In this document: one piece after another, positions 7,611 through 15,702 of the stretch
How positions within the stretch are numbered: the first letter of the stretch is position 1
How the letters are laid out: each line of letters starts with the position of its first letter
NCBI GenBank assembly: GCA_046290435.1
Contig: JBKAGO010000041.1
Location: forward strand, 72,572 to 136,571
Direction of reading: 5' to 3'
Length of the DNA: 64,000 nucleotides
From: CAVQUE01 sp046290435
GTDB lineage: Bacteria; Actinomycetota; Acidimicrobiia; Acidimicrobiales; UBA8592
Notes under the pieces: generated by a model
Databases searched by the model: none
What the model was told of the DNA's origin: nothing
What the model saw: only the letters and a program-made list of their open reading frames with translations
Program-made: the position numbers and the translations under genes

Positions 7611-9404
7611 ATGTCGGTCAGCGTGATGCCGGGGTCACACTGGGACTTCATCACGTCCCTCGTCCGCCCTCACCGCCGGGCGTTCGCCGTCTACGGGCTC
7701 ATCCTGGCGGTCGCCACGGCGCTGCCCATCATCGGATCGCTGCTGCTCGCCCGCTTCGTCGAGCAGATCGTCGCCGGCGCCGACCTGGCCGCCGTGGCGC
7801 CCCTCGGCCTCGGCTATTCGGGGGTGGCGGTGCTCAGCGCCATCGTCGAGGTGCTCGTCACGTGGAGATCGACCGAGCTCGCCTGGCGGGTCACCAACGG
7901 GCTGCGCCACGACCTGGCCGGCTCGGTCCTCGAGGCCGACCTGGCCTTCCATCGCGATCGCACCCCGGGCGAGCTGCTGACCCGTTGCGATGCCGATGTC
8001 ACCGCGCTGACCGTCTTCTTGTCGTCGGTGGTCGCACGGGTGGTCGGCATCGCGTTGCTCGCCGTGACCAGCGCCGTGGTGCTCGCATTCGTCGAGCCCC
8101 GCCTCGCTCCCGTCCTGGTCATCGGCTACACGATCCTGGGCTGGACCATGTGGCGCGTGCGGGACCTGTCGGCCGATGCCGTCGTGGCCGAGCGCACCGT
8201 CGACGCCGAGATGAGCTCGGTGGCAGAGCAGTACCTCTCGGGCGCGGAGGACGTCGCTGCACTCGGCGCCGGCGCCCACGGGCTCCGTCGCTGGGCCGGG
8301 CCCGCAGCCCGCCTCGTCGACGCCACCGGCGAGCGCGTCCGCTACGAGATGCGGGTCCAGGGCATCATCAAGTCGGTCATCGCGATGGTGACGGTTTCCG
8401 TCCTCGCCGTGGGCGCAGTGGGGCTCGCCGGCGGCTGGGTGGGCATCGCCGGGGTGGTGCTGGCCTTTCGGCTGGTCCAGATCGTGCGCACACCCGTCGA
8501 GCACCTCACCTGGCGGCTCGAGGAGTCCCAGGGTGTCGCCGGCGCCGCCCGCCGGATCATCGACCTCATCGCCGAACGGCGAATCGTCGCGGCCGGAAGC
8601 GACGTGCTGGCCTCCGGCGGACTCGACATCGCCTTCGATGACGTCAGCCTCGTCTACGACGATGCCGACGACGGCGTCGCAGCGGTCCGTTCGCTGAACC
8701 TGCACCTGCCACCGGGCCGGGTCCTCGGTCTGGTGGGACGAACCGGCTCGGGCAAGACCACCGTCGCCCGCATGGTCCTGCGGCTGGTGGCCCCCACCGA
8801 CGGCACGCTCCGCATCGGCGGCGTCGACGTCGCCGGCCTCGACGACGACGCCTTCCGCGAACGGGTCGTCGCCATCCCCCAGGACGTCCAGCTGTTCCCC
8901 GGGACGGTGCGCGACAACGTCACGATGTTCGCCGAGGTGACCGACGACCGGGTGGTCGCGGCACTGCGCGATGCGGGGCTCGGCTCCTGGCTCGTCGAAC
9001 TCCCCGCCGGACTCGACACCGTGCTGGCCGCCGACGGGCGAACCGCCGGTGCCGACATCCGCGGCGCGGTCCGTACCGGCATGTCGGCCGGTCAGGCCCA
9101 GCTGCTGGCCATCGCCCGGGCACTGCTGCGCGCCCCGGACGTGGTGGTGCTCGACGAGGCAACCTCCCGCGTCGACCCCGCCACCCAGGCCGCGATCGGC
9201 GAGGCGTGCAGCCGCCTCGTCGCAGGCCGGACGGCGCTGATCATCGCGCACCGCCTCGAGACCCTGGACATCTGTGACGACATCGCCGTCCTCGAGGGCG
9301 GTCACATCATCGAGTTCGGCGCCCGCGTCGACCTGGCCGCCGATCCGACGACGCACTACGCGCGCCTCCGCTCGATCGGCGGCGACGCCGAGGAGCTGGC
9401 ATGA
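7611..9404 (+). CDS. Heterodimeric ABC exporter, subunit 1 (catalytic Walker B, degenerate signature)
   Basis: A half-transporter of about 597 residues with a six-helix TMD then an NBD. The Walker A is GRTGSGKT, the Walker B VVVLDEATS keeps its catalytic Glu, and the H-loop is IIAHRLET. Its signature is MSAGQ instead of LSGGQ. The next gene begins inside this one (ATGA) and has the opposite defects, so the two should pair as an asymmetric exporter. Start: the frame is open further upstream, but ATG 7611 has a GAGG stretch ahead of it and avoids overlap with the divergent Rrf2 gene; ATG 7587 is an alternative. The substrate is unknown. Confidence 0.88.
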   Translation: MSVSVMPGSHWDFITSLVRPHRRAFAVYGLILAVATALPIIGSLLLARFVEQIVAGADLAAVAPLGLGYSGVAVLSAIVEVLVTWRSTELAWRVTNGLRHDLAGSVLEADLAFHRDRTPGELLTRCDADVTALTVFLSSVVARVVGIALLAVTSAVVLAFVEPRLAPVLVIGYTILGWTMWRVRDLSADAVVAERTVDAEMSSVAEQYLSGAEDVAALGAGAHGLRRWAGPAARLVDATGERVRYEMRVQGIIKSVIAMVTVSVLAVGAVGLAGGWVGIAGVVLAFRLVQIVRTPVEHLTWRLEESQGVAGAARRIIDLIAERRIVAAGSDVLASGGLDIAFDDVSLVYDDADDGVAAVRSLNLHLPPGRVLGLVGRTGSGKTTVARMVLRLVAPTDGTLRIGGVDVAGLDDDAFRERVVAIPQDVQLFPGTVRDNVTMFAEVTDDRVVAALRDAGLGSWLVELPAGLDTVLAADGRTAGADIRGAVRTGMSAGQAQLLAIARALLRAPDVVVLDEATSRVDPATQAAIGEACSRLVAGRTALIIAHRLETLDICDDIAVLEGGHIIEFGARVDLAADPTTHYARLRSIGGDAEELA

Positions 9405-11125
9405 CCGCCACCTCGTCGTCGCCCACCCCGTCGTCGACCCCGCCGTCGCCTGCACCGCCACGACGCCGCATGCATGGCGAACGGCGCGTCGTCAACGCCG
9501 CGAACTTCCGGGCCCGGACCTATTGGCTCGGCACGGCGGGCTGGATCGCCTACTTCGGGTCGCCGATCGTGCCGGGCTGGCTGATCGGCGCCATCTTCGA
9601 CGAGTTCCAGCGCAACGGCGCCAGCCGGCGGGCCGTGTTCCTGATCGTCGCCCTGGCGGTCGCGGAGCTGGCGATCATCTGGGGTATAGCCATCGCGCAC
9701 CGCACCTACATGCGGGGGCTCGAGAGCTCGAAGGCATTGATCCGGGCCAACGTGCTCGACGCGCAGTTCGCCAGCGGCGGCGCCCGGTCGGGCCCGCGCG
9801 ACGTGCCGGTGGGCGACGTCCTCGTTCGCCTGCGCGACGACCCCTACGACATGATGTTCCTGCTCGACAACTGGGTCGATCTCGCCGGTGCGGTCCTGTA
9901 CGGCTCCGCGGCTACATACTTCCTGATCCGGATCGACCCGTGGGCCGCGTTCGCCGGCATCGCGCCGTTGCTGCTGCTCGGGCTGGGGAACCGGGTGATC
10001 GCCCACCGGGCCCGGCTCTACCGGGCGCGGGCCAGGGACGCGTCGAGCGAGGTCAGCGACTTCCTGTCGGCCACGTTCGAGGCGTCGCTGACGGTCAAGG
10101 TCACCGGCGCGCGGCGCCCCGTGCTCGATCGCCTGGACCGTCTCAACGCCCGCCGCAGCGGCACCGCGGTGACCGACGGCGTGTGGAACAACCTGATCTG
10201 GACCATCAACGGGACGCTCGCCGACGTGTTCGTCGGGGTGGCCGTCGTCGTCGCGGCCCGGGGGCCGCTGACCGCGGGCGAGGTCACGCTGTTCGTCACC
10301 TACCTGGTGGGCATGACGTGGCTGCCGATGCGTCTCGGCGGCCTGGTGGCCGGGCGGCGCCACTACGACGTGTCGGCCGGGCGCCTCGGCGACCTGCTGG
10401 CCGTGCCCGAGGGTGCCACGAGCGACGATCACCTGGTGTCGCATCGCCCCCTGCCGGTCCTGGGAGGCCCCACGCCGCCTGCACCCGAACGGGCGGCCCG
10501 GGTGCCTCTCGAGCGTCTCGAGGTCGTCGGTCTCACCATCGCCGAACGGGGCCTGCACGACGTGCATCTGGAGGTCGGGCGGGGCGAGCTTGTGGTCGTG
10601 CGCGGACCGGTGGGCGCGGGCAAGACGTCGCTGCTGCGGGCCATCATCGGGCTGGTCGCCATCGACGCCGGCGAGGTCCGCTGGAACGGCACCGCCATCG
10701 CCGACCGGGCGGCGTTCTTCGTGCCGCCCCAGTGCGCCCACGTCGCCCAGGTCCCGCGCCTGTTCGCCGAGTCCCTGGCCGACAATCTTCGGCTCGGCCA
10801 CGATCTGAGCGACGCCGACGTGGCGGCCGGTATCAACCTGGCGGCGTTCGATCGCGACGTGGCAGACCTGCCCGAGGGGCTCGACACCGTCGTCGGCGCC
10901 CGCGGCGTGCGCCTCAGCGGCGGCCAGGTCCAACGCGCTGCAGGAGCACGGGCGATGGCGCACCGGCCCGAGCTGCTGGTCCTCGACGACCTCACCAGCG
11001 CCCTCGACGTCGACACCGAGCTGCTCATGTGGGAGCGCCTGGCCGCGTCGGGCTTCACCGTGCTGGCGGCGTCGAACCGGCCGGTCGCGCTGGCCCGCGC
11101 CGACCGGGTGATCGACCTCGGGTGA
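9401..11125 (+). CDS. Heterodimeric ABC exporter, subunit 2 (canonical signature, non-catalytic Walker B and H-loop)
   Basis: A 574-residue TMD-NBD half-transporter. The Walker A is GPVGAGKTS and the signature is an intact LSGGQ. The residue after the Walker B Asp is Asp rather than Glu (LLVLDDLTS), and the H-loop His is replaced by Asn (AASNRP). In a heterodimer, the intact LSGGQ faces the good Walker motifs of subunit 1, while this subunit's weakened Walker B faces the MSAGQ of subunit 1. That is one consensus and one degenerate ATP site, as in TM287/288-type exporters. The N-terminal 22 residues are Ser/Thr/Pro-rich. The start overlaps the previous stop by 4 bp. Confidence 0.88.
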   Translation: MTATSSSPTPSSTPPSPAPPRRRMHGERRVVNAANFRARTYWLGTAGWIAYFGSPIVPGWLIGAIFDEFQRNGASRRAVFLIVALAVAELAIIWGIAIAHRTYMRGLESSKALIRANVLDAQFASGGARSGPRDVPVGDVLVRLRDDPYDMMFLLDNWVDLAGAVLYGSAATYFLIRIDPWAAFAGIAPLLLLGLGNRVIAHRARLYRARARDASSEVSDFLSATFEASLTVKVTGARRPVLDRLDRLNARRSGTAVTDGVWNNLIWTINGTLADVFVGVAVVVAARGPLTAGEVTLFVTYLVGMTWLPMRLGGLVAGRRHYDVSAGRLGDLLAVPEGATSDDHLVSHRPLPVLGGPTPPAPERAARVPLERLEVVGLTIAERGLHDVHLEVGRGELVVVRGPVGAGKTSLLRAIIGLVAIDAGEVRWNGTAIADRAAFFVPPQCAHVAQVPRLFAESLADNLRLGHDLSDADVAAGINLAAFDRDVADLPEGLDTVVGARGVRLSGGQVQRAAGARAMAHRPELLVLDDLTSALDVDTELLMWERLAASGFTVLAASNRPVALARADRVIDLG

Positions 11126-11135
11126 GGACCCCTGG

Positions 11136-12116
11136 TCAGAGCCAGCCGACGCGGCGGAACCTGCGGTACAGCCCGACACAGATGACCAGCATCGCGGCGA
11201 CCACCAGCGGGTAGCCGGCTCGACTGTCGAGCTCGGGCATGTGCTCGAAGTTCATCCCGTAGATCCCGGCGATCATCGTCGGCACCGCGGCGATGGCCAC
11301 CCAGGCCGAGATGCGACGCATGTCCTCGTTCTGGCGGAGGCTCATCTGGCTCGAGTGCGCGGCGAGCGCTGCGCCGATGACCTCGCGGATGCTCTGGAGC
11401 TGGTCGTCCTGGCGCAGGAGGTGATCGTGGACGTCGCGGTAGTAGGGGGCCCAGCGCTCTCCGCCGGCGAGGAGCGGATCGGCGCGGATGTGCTCGAGCG
11501 CCGTCACCAGCGGGTGGATCGCCCGATGGAGTTGCAGGACCTCGCGCTGCAGGAAGTACATGCGCTCGATCAGCTGGCTGCGGTCGCCGGTCTGGTGGTC
11601 GGAGAAGACGTCGAGTTCGATCTCGTTGACGTCGTCGTCGAGGCCGACGAGGCAGTCGTGATAGCGGTCGACGACCTCGTCGATGACGGCGTGCAGCACG
11701 GCGACGGGACCCTCGGCGAGGGTCTCGGGATCGGCCTCGAGTCGGGCACGGACGCCACCGAGGGGCACGGGTTCGCCCCGCCGGATCACCACGACGGCGT
11801 TGGGCTTGCAGAAGATCTGGATCTCGCCGAAATCGACGCGCTCCTCGTCGTCGATGTAGCGGGCGGACCGCAGCACGACGAACATCACGTCGCCGTAGCG
11901 TTCGGCCTTCGGTCGTTGCTTGGCCTTGATGGCGTCCTCGACGGCGAGCGGGTGCAGGTCGAACACCTCGGCGATGGTGTCGATCTCGGTGGGTCGGGGG
12001 TCGTGGAGGCCGGCCCAGACGAAGGTGTGGTCGTCGTCGGTGCCGGCGCCGAGCGAGGCCAGGTCGCCGGTGGATCCTCGCACACCGCGTCGGTAGCGGG
12101 CAGCGTCGATCAGCAT
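11136..12116 (-). CDS. corA: CorA-family magnesium/divalent cation transporter
   Basis: A 326-residue protein ending in two transmembrane helices. The YGMNFEHMPEL loop between them carries the GMN selectivity motif of CorA channels, which admit Mg2+ (also Co2+ or Ni2+) as pentamers. The N-terminal cytoplasmic domain (AVEDAIKAKQRPKAERYGDV, VDFGEIQIFCKPNAVVVIRR) and the long stalk helix are present and the length is normal. Upstream (12117-12274) I see no M-box type leader. It converges with the ABC exporter operon. Confidence 0.92.
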   Translation of the reverse strand: MLIDAARYRRGVRGSTGDLASLGAGTDDDHTFVWAGLHDPRPTEIDTIAEVFDLHPLAVEDAIKAKQRPKAERYGDVMFVVLRSARYIDDEERVDFGEIQIFCKPNAVVVIRRGEPVPLGGVRARLEADPETLAEGPVAVLHAVIDEVVDRYHDCLVGLDDDVNEIELDVFSDHQTGDRSQLIERMYFLQREVLQLHRAIHPLVTALEHIRADPLLAGGERWAPYYRDVHDHLLRQDDQLQSIREVIGAALAAHSSQMSLRQNEDMRRISAWVAIAAVPTMIAGIYGMNFEHMPELDSRAGYPLVVAAMLVICVGLYRRFRRVGWL

Positions 12117-12274
12117 GGGTGACCCTCCCGGTCCGAGGTGCTGCTCAGACTACGCCAGGCGGTCGGACCGGCCCTCGGTCAGCTCCTCACCCAGGCGCGC
12201 GCCCAGTGGTCTCGGCCGACGGCCGGCGGCGGCGCCGTTAGTCTCGCCTGGTCACGACCCGACGAGGAGCACCG

Positions 12275-12679
12275 ATGGCCACGTTTCTGGCGAAGATCAC
12301 CATCTACGAAGGCAGAGAAGCCGAGTTCGAAGACGTCGCGCGGATGATGTACGAGGCCACGCATCGCACCGAGCCGAAGTGCCGACGCTACGAGTACTGG
12401 CGTGGTGCCGAGCCCAGGTCGTACTACTGCCTCGAGTCCTTCGACGACTACCTGGGTTTCATGGAGCACCAGACGAGCGACCATCACGAGGCTCCCGACT
12501 TCGGGTCGTTGCTGGAGTCGATCGAGCTCGAATGGGTCGACCCCATCGAGGGTGCGGCGGACCTCGTGCCCACCGAGGCACAGGAGGTTCCCGCCGACGC
12601 CGACGAGCTGATGCACCGGTACGCGGCGTCGCATCCGCCGATCGTCCAGGCCTGGTGGCAGGCGTTGCGCTCCCGCTGA
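12275..12679 (+). CDS. Antibiotic-biosynthesis-monooxygenase (ABM) fold protein
   Basis: A 134-residue protein whose first 100 residues (FLAKITIYEGREAEFEDVAR, CRRYEYWRGAEPRSYYCLES) follow the dimeric alpha/beta-barrel ABM domain shared by YgiN-type quinol monooxygenases. Such enzymes oxidise quinols or polyketide-like substrates without cofactors, though many ABM proteins have no known activity. The C-terminal 35 residues are acidic and outside the domain. A GAGGAG Shine-Dalgarno precedes the ATG. It is divergent from corA and appears to be a single gene. Confidence 0.7.
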   Translation: MATFLAKITIYEGREAEFEDVARMMYEATHRTEPKCRRYEYWRGAEPRSYYCLESFDDYLGFMEHQTSDHHEAPDFGSLLESIELEWVDPIEGAADLVPTEAQEVPADADELMHRYAASHPPIVQAWWQALRSR

Positions 12680-12702
12680 CGACCGGGCTGCGACGACGGC
12701 GC

Positions 12703-13611
12703 TCAGCTGCGGTCGCCGGCGGCGGTGGCGAGGTCGTGGGGGCCCGAGCCCGGATAGCCCTTGGCGTCGCGGATGGCTCGACCCCAGGCGGCCAGCCGCT
12801 CGAGGACCATGGGCAGGTCGTCGCCGATCGCAGCGAGCACCGGTGCCAGCGGACGGTCGGTGTCCACCTCGATCTGTTCGCGTGTGGCCCGGCCGGCGTC
12901 GGTGAAGTCCCCGGCGTCGTCGAGCAGGCCCCGGCTGCGGAGGCGTTCCTCGGCGGCGTCGAAGGCCGCGTCGCTCCAGGCGCGGGTGCGGGTGTAGGTA
13001 CGCAGCGGCAGACCCCAGTAGCGCTCGGTGAGCAGGCCGATCTCGACGGCATCGAGGCCGGCGTGGACCCAGGCGATCGTGTGGGAGTCGCCGCGGAACT
13101 CGCGCAGCAGGTCGCCGTGGCGCCACAGCGCGCCGAGGGGATGGTCGGGCACGGGCAGTGATTGCACGCCCGCGGCGAGGGGTCGCCCGACGGTGGCCAG
13201 GCCGTCGACGGCCCGGGCGAGGGCGGCCGTGACCGGCGCGAGGCCGTCCGGTTGGGGACCGAGGACCCGTTCGAGCTGGCCCAGCGCGCCCTCGTCGCGT
13301 GCTGCGCAGACCGTGGCTGCGTCGGTGATCTGCCGGCCGCGGGCGACAGAGCGAACGACAACGTTCGGCTCGAAGACGGCGAAGGCGGCGGCCACGACGG
13401 TGCCGGGGACCTGGCCCATCACCGAGCCCCGGCTGGTGAAGTAGGCCACGCCCTCGGGCGCCATCACGCCGTTGATCTCGCCGGGTGAGGGGTCGAAGCC
13501 CAGCACCTCGTAGGCCCGGTGGGCCTCGGGGGCGAAGTACACCCCGCCGATCACGGGTTCGAGCGCCCCGCCGAGCCGCCTCGCCGCCGTCGTCGCATCC
13601 ACGGTGTCCAT
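12703..13611 (-). CDS. SCO6745-family protein (actinobacterial conserved protein)
   Basis: A 302-residue protein recognisable as the SCO6745 family by its opening (AARRLGGALEPVIGGVYFAP), YEVLGFDPSPGEINGVMAPE, the internal WRHGDLLREFRGDSHTIAWV block, and the C-terminal winged-helix-like segment GLLDDAGDFTDAGRATREQI. The last block resembles a MarR-type helix-turn-helix, but no target or ligand is established. The ATG at 13611 was preferred over one six codons earlier because it fits the family N-terminus. It follows the TetR regulator on the same strand with a 66-bp gap. Confidence 0.72.
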   Translation of the reverse strand: MDTVDATTAARRLGGALEPVIGGVYFAPEAHRAYEVLGFDPSPGEINGVMAPEGVAYFTSRGSVMGQVPGTVVAAAFAVFEPNVVVRSVARGRQITDAATVCAARDEGALGQLERVLGPQPDGLAPVTAALARAVDGLATVGRPLAAGVQSLPVPDHPLGALWRHGDLLREFRGDSHTIAWVHAGLDAVEIGLLTERYWGLPLRTYTRTRAWSDAAFDAAEERLRSRGLLDDAGDFTDAGRATREQIEVDTDRPLAPVLAAIGDDLPMVLERLAAWGRAIRDAKGYPGSGPHDLATAAGDRS

Positions 13612-13677
13612 GGCCGGGGATTCTCTCACGCCGCCGTCGACGCGGGCATCGGTGCCGGCACCGGCACCGGCAGAGCC

Positions 13678-14412
13678 TCAGCGGTCGAGGCGCGCGGCGA
13701 TGCCGTCGAGGACGACGTCGAGGCCCCACGCGAACTCGTCGGCGAAGTCGTAGCCGGGCCGCTGCACGTGCTGGGCGGCCATCTCGGCGAGGTAGGGGTA
13801 GGCGCCCTGCGGTAGCGCGGCGACGATCGTGTCGGCGACCTCGACGGCGCCGGGGCCGTCGTCGAAGGGCAACGCCACCTGCTGCATGGCGAACCCGTAG
13901 ACGTAGGCGTCGAGCAGCGCGACGGCGTGGCCGACCATCTCCAGGGAGAACCCGGCGCGGCGCAGCACCTCGATGGTGCGGTCGTGGTGTTCGAGGGTTG
14001 CCGGCCCGGGACTGGTGCGCGAGTCGAGCATCGAGATGGCCCAGGGGTGGCGGACCAGGACGCCGCGGGCCGATTCGGACCGACGGGCCAGTGCGTCTCG
14101 CCACGCGAGCGCCGGATCGGGCAGGTCCATCTCGGCGAAGACGGCGTCGACCATGGCGTCGAGGACGTCGTCCTTGTTGGCGACGTGGTGGTAGAGCGAC
14201 ATCGGTTCGACCCCGCACGCCCCGGCGAGCTTGCGCATCGTGACCTCGCCGATGCCGGCGCCATCGGCGAGTGCGACCGCCGCGGCGACGACCCGGTCGC
14301 GTGTCAGCGGCGGCCGGTTGCGGTTGCTGCGGCGGCTGCCGGTCCCGGCAGTGGTGCCCTCGTCGGAGCTGTCGTCGTCGGAGGTGGGATCGGGGGTTCG
14401 GGATGGGCTCAC
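13678..14412 (-). CDS. TetR/AcrR-family transcriptional repressor
   Basis: A 244-residue regulator. After a 35-residue Ser/Thr/Asp-rich N-terminal extension comes the TetR helix-turn-helix (VVAAAVALADGAGIGEVTMR then KLAGACGVEPMSLYHHVANK). The C-terminal ligand domain looks like the TetR_C class (WRDALARRSESARGVLVRHP, LEMVGHAVALLDAYVYGFAM). It is divergent from an NAD(P)H:quinone-oxidoreductase-like gene. The intervening region holds strong direct and inverted repeats, so it very likely represses itself and that neighbour. The inducer is unknown. Confidence 0.88.
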   Translation of the reverse strand: MSPSRTPDPTSDDDSSDEGTTAGTGSRRSNRNRPPLTRDRVVAAAVALADGAGIGEVTMRKLAGACGVEPMSLYHHVANKDDVLDAMVDAVFAEMDLPDPALAWRDALARRSESARGVLVRHPWAISMLDSRTSPGPATLEHHDRTIEVLRRAGFSLEMVGHAVALLDAYVYGFAMQQVALPFDDGPGAVEVADTIVAALPQGAYPYLAEMAAQHVQRPGYDFADEFAWGLDVVLDGIAARLDR

Positions 14413-14464
14413 GGGGTAGCTCGCTCCTCGGTCGACAACCCCGGCGGCTGGCGACGGTCGGCCT

Positions 14465-14513
14465 GGTTGACGGCCTTACATAGTACGGTTACCGTCAACC
14501 TTACTAAGTACGG
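14465..14513. promoter_or_regulatory. TetR-type operator region between the repressor and the MDR oxidoreductase
   Basis: Two symmetry systems overlap in an AT-richer stretch. First, a direct repeat TTACATAGTACGG (14476-14488) and TTACTAAGTACGG (14501-14513), 11 of 13 identical and 25 bp apart. Second, a perfect 9-bp inverted repeat GGTTGACGG (14465-14473) and CCGTCAACC (14492-14500). TACTNAGTA-like cores are usual for TetR repressors of this class. The position between divergent starts fits control of both genes. Exact promoter elements cannot be assigned by eye. Confidence 0.6.
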
Positions 14514-14569
14514 AGACTGGACGTCGGGGTGTTCCCGAGGTCCGGACCCACCGAGGAGACGAGCAGACG

Positions 14570-15634
14570 ATGACGACGAACGCCACCGAGACGAACCATC
14601 CGACCGCCGCTTCGGCCGGGAACCAGCCCGGCGACACGGGCACCACCATGCAGGCGATCGTGCAGGACCGCTTCGGCGGCAGCGAGGTACTCGAGCTGCG
14701 GGAGGTGCCCCGTCCCGTGCCCGGCGACGGCGACGTCCTCGTGCGGGTGCACGCCGCCGGTGTGGACCGCGGCACGTGGCACATCATGGTCGGCCTGCCC
14801 CTGATCGCCCGCCCGATGTTCGGCCTTCGCAGGCCGCGCAATCCCACACCTGGTCGTGACATCGCCGGTGTCGTCGAGGCCGTCGGCGCCGGCGTCGCCG
14901 CAGCAGCCGGCGGCACGGCGGGCTTCGCCATCGGTGACGAGGTCTACGGCACGGCCGACGGCGGCTTTGCCGAGTGGGTCGTCACCACACCTGGCCGTCT
15001 GGCCCCCAAGCCGGCGAACCTGACGTTCGAGCAGGCGGCAGCGGTGCCGGTGTCGGCGCTGACGGCATTGCAGGCCGTGCGCGACCAGGCCGAGGTGCGG
15101 CCGGGTCAGTCGGTCCTCGTCGTCGGCGCGTCCGGCGGTGTCGGGTCCTTTGCCGTGCAAATAGCGAAAGCGTTCGGTGCCGAGGTCACCGGCGTCGCCA
15201 GCAAGGGCAAGCTCGATCTGGTGCGTTCGCTCGGCGCCGACCACGTCATCGACTACACCGCCGAGGAGCTGCCCGCCGACGGCCGCTACGACGCCATTCT
15301 CGACATCGGTGGGCATCGGAGCCTGCGGGTGCTGCGCCGCGCGCTCGCGCCGAAAGGGACGCTGGTGATCGTCGGCAGTGAGACCGGCGACCGGTTCACC
15401 GGCGGTATCGGCCGGTCGATCCGTGCGGCACTGTGGTCGTCGTTCGTGGGTCAGCGCCTGAAGATGTTCGTGTCATCCGAACGCGCCGTGGACCTCGAGG
15501 CGCTGCGCGAGCTCATCGAGGCCGGCGACATGACGCCCAGCATCGAACGCACCTGGCCGCTGGCCGAGACCGCCGCCGCCATCGACCACGTCGCCGACGG
15601 ACGCGCCCGCGGCAAGGTCGTCGTCACGATCTGA
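14570..15634 (+). CDS. NAD(P)-dependent alcohol dehydrogenase / quinone oxidoreductase-like MDR protein
   Basis: A 354-residue medium-chain dehydrogenase/reductase. The catalytic zinc ligands are absent, and the dinucleotide-binding motif is VGASGGVGSFAVQIAKAFGA. The nearby block NPTPGRDIAGVVEAVGAGVA is family-typical. It resembles zinc-independent quinone oxidoreductases that reduce quinones or enones with NADPH. ATG 14570 has a GAGGAG sequence 11 bp upstream; the conserved domain begins at the internal Met27 (MQAIVQDRFGGSEVLELREV), which is an alternative start. Control by the divergent TetR gene is likely, suggesting detoxification of the repressor's ligand. Confidence 0.85.
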   Translation: MTTNATETNHPTAASAGNQPGDTGTTMQAIVQDRFGGSEVLELREVPRPVPGDGDVLVRVHAAGVDRGTWHIMVGLPLIARPMFGLRRPRNPTPGRDIAGVVEAVGAGVAAAAGGTAGFAIGDEVYGTADGGFAEWVVTTPGRLAPKPANLTFEQAAAVPVSALTALQAVRDQAEVRPGQSVLVVGASGGVGSFAVQIAKAFGAEVTGVASKGKLDLVRSLGADHVIDYTAEELPADGRYDAILDIGGHRSLRVLRRALAPKGTLVIVGSETGDRFTGGIGRSIRAALWSSFVGQRLKMFVSSERAVDLEALRELIEAGDMTPSIERTWPLAETAAAIDHVADGRARGKVVVTI

Positions 15635-15653
15635 GTCGAGAGCTCGACGTAAC

Positions 15654-15673
15654 GCGCGGCGGTCGATCCGCGC
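15654..15673. terminator. Small GC hairpin between convergent genes
   Basis: GCGCGG (15654-15659), an 8-nt loop, and CCGCGC (15668-15673) form a perfect 6-bp stem between the convergent oxidoreductase and TPR genes. No T-tract follows, so its role as a terminator is only positional inference. Confidence 0.3.
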
Positions 15674-15702
15674 TGCCGACACGACGGGTCCTCGACGACG
15701 AA

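Noticed and set aside
12117..12274. A magnesium riboswitch before corA
   Set aside because: No M-box or ykoK-like conserved stems could be seen in this gap; it is GC-rich with ordinary promoter-sized spacing.
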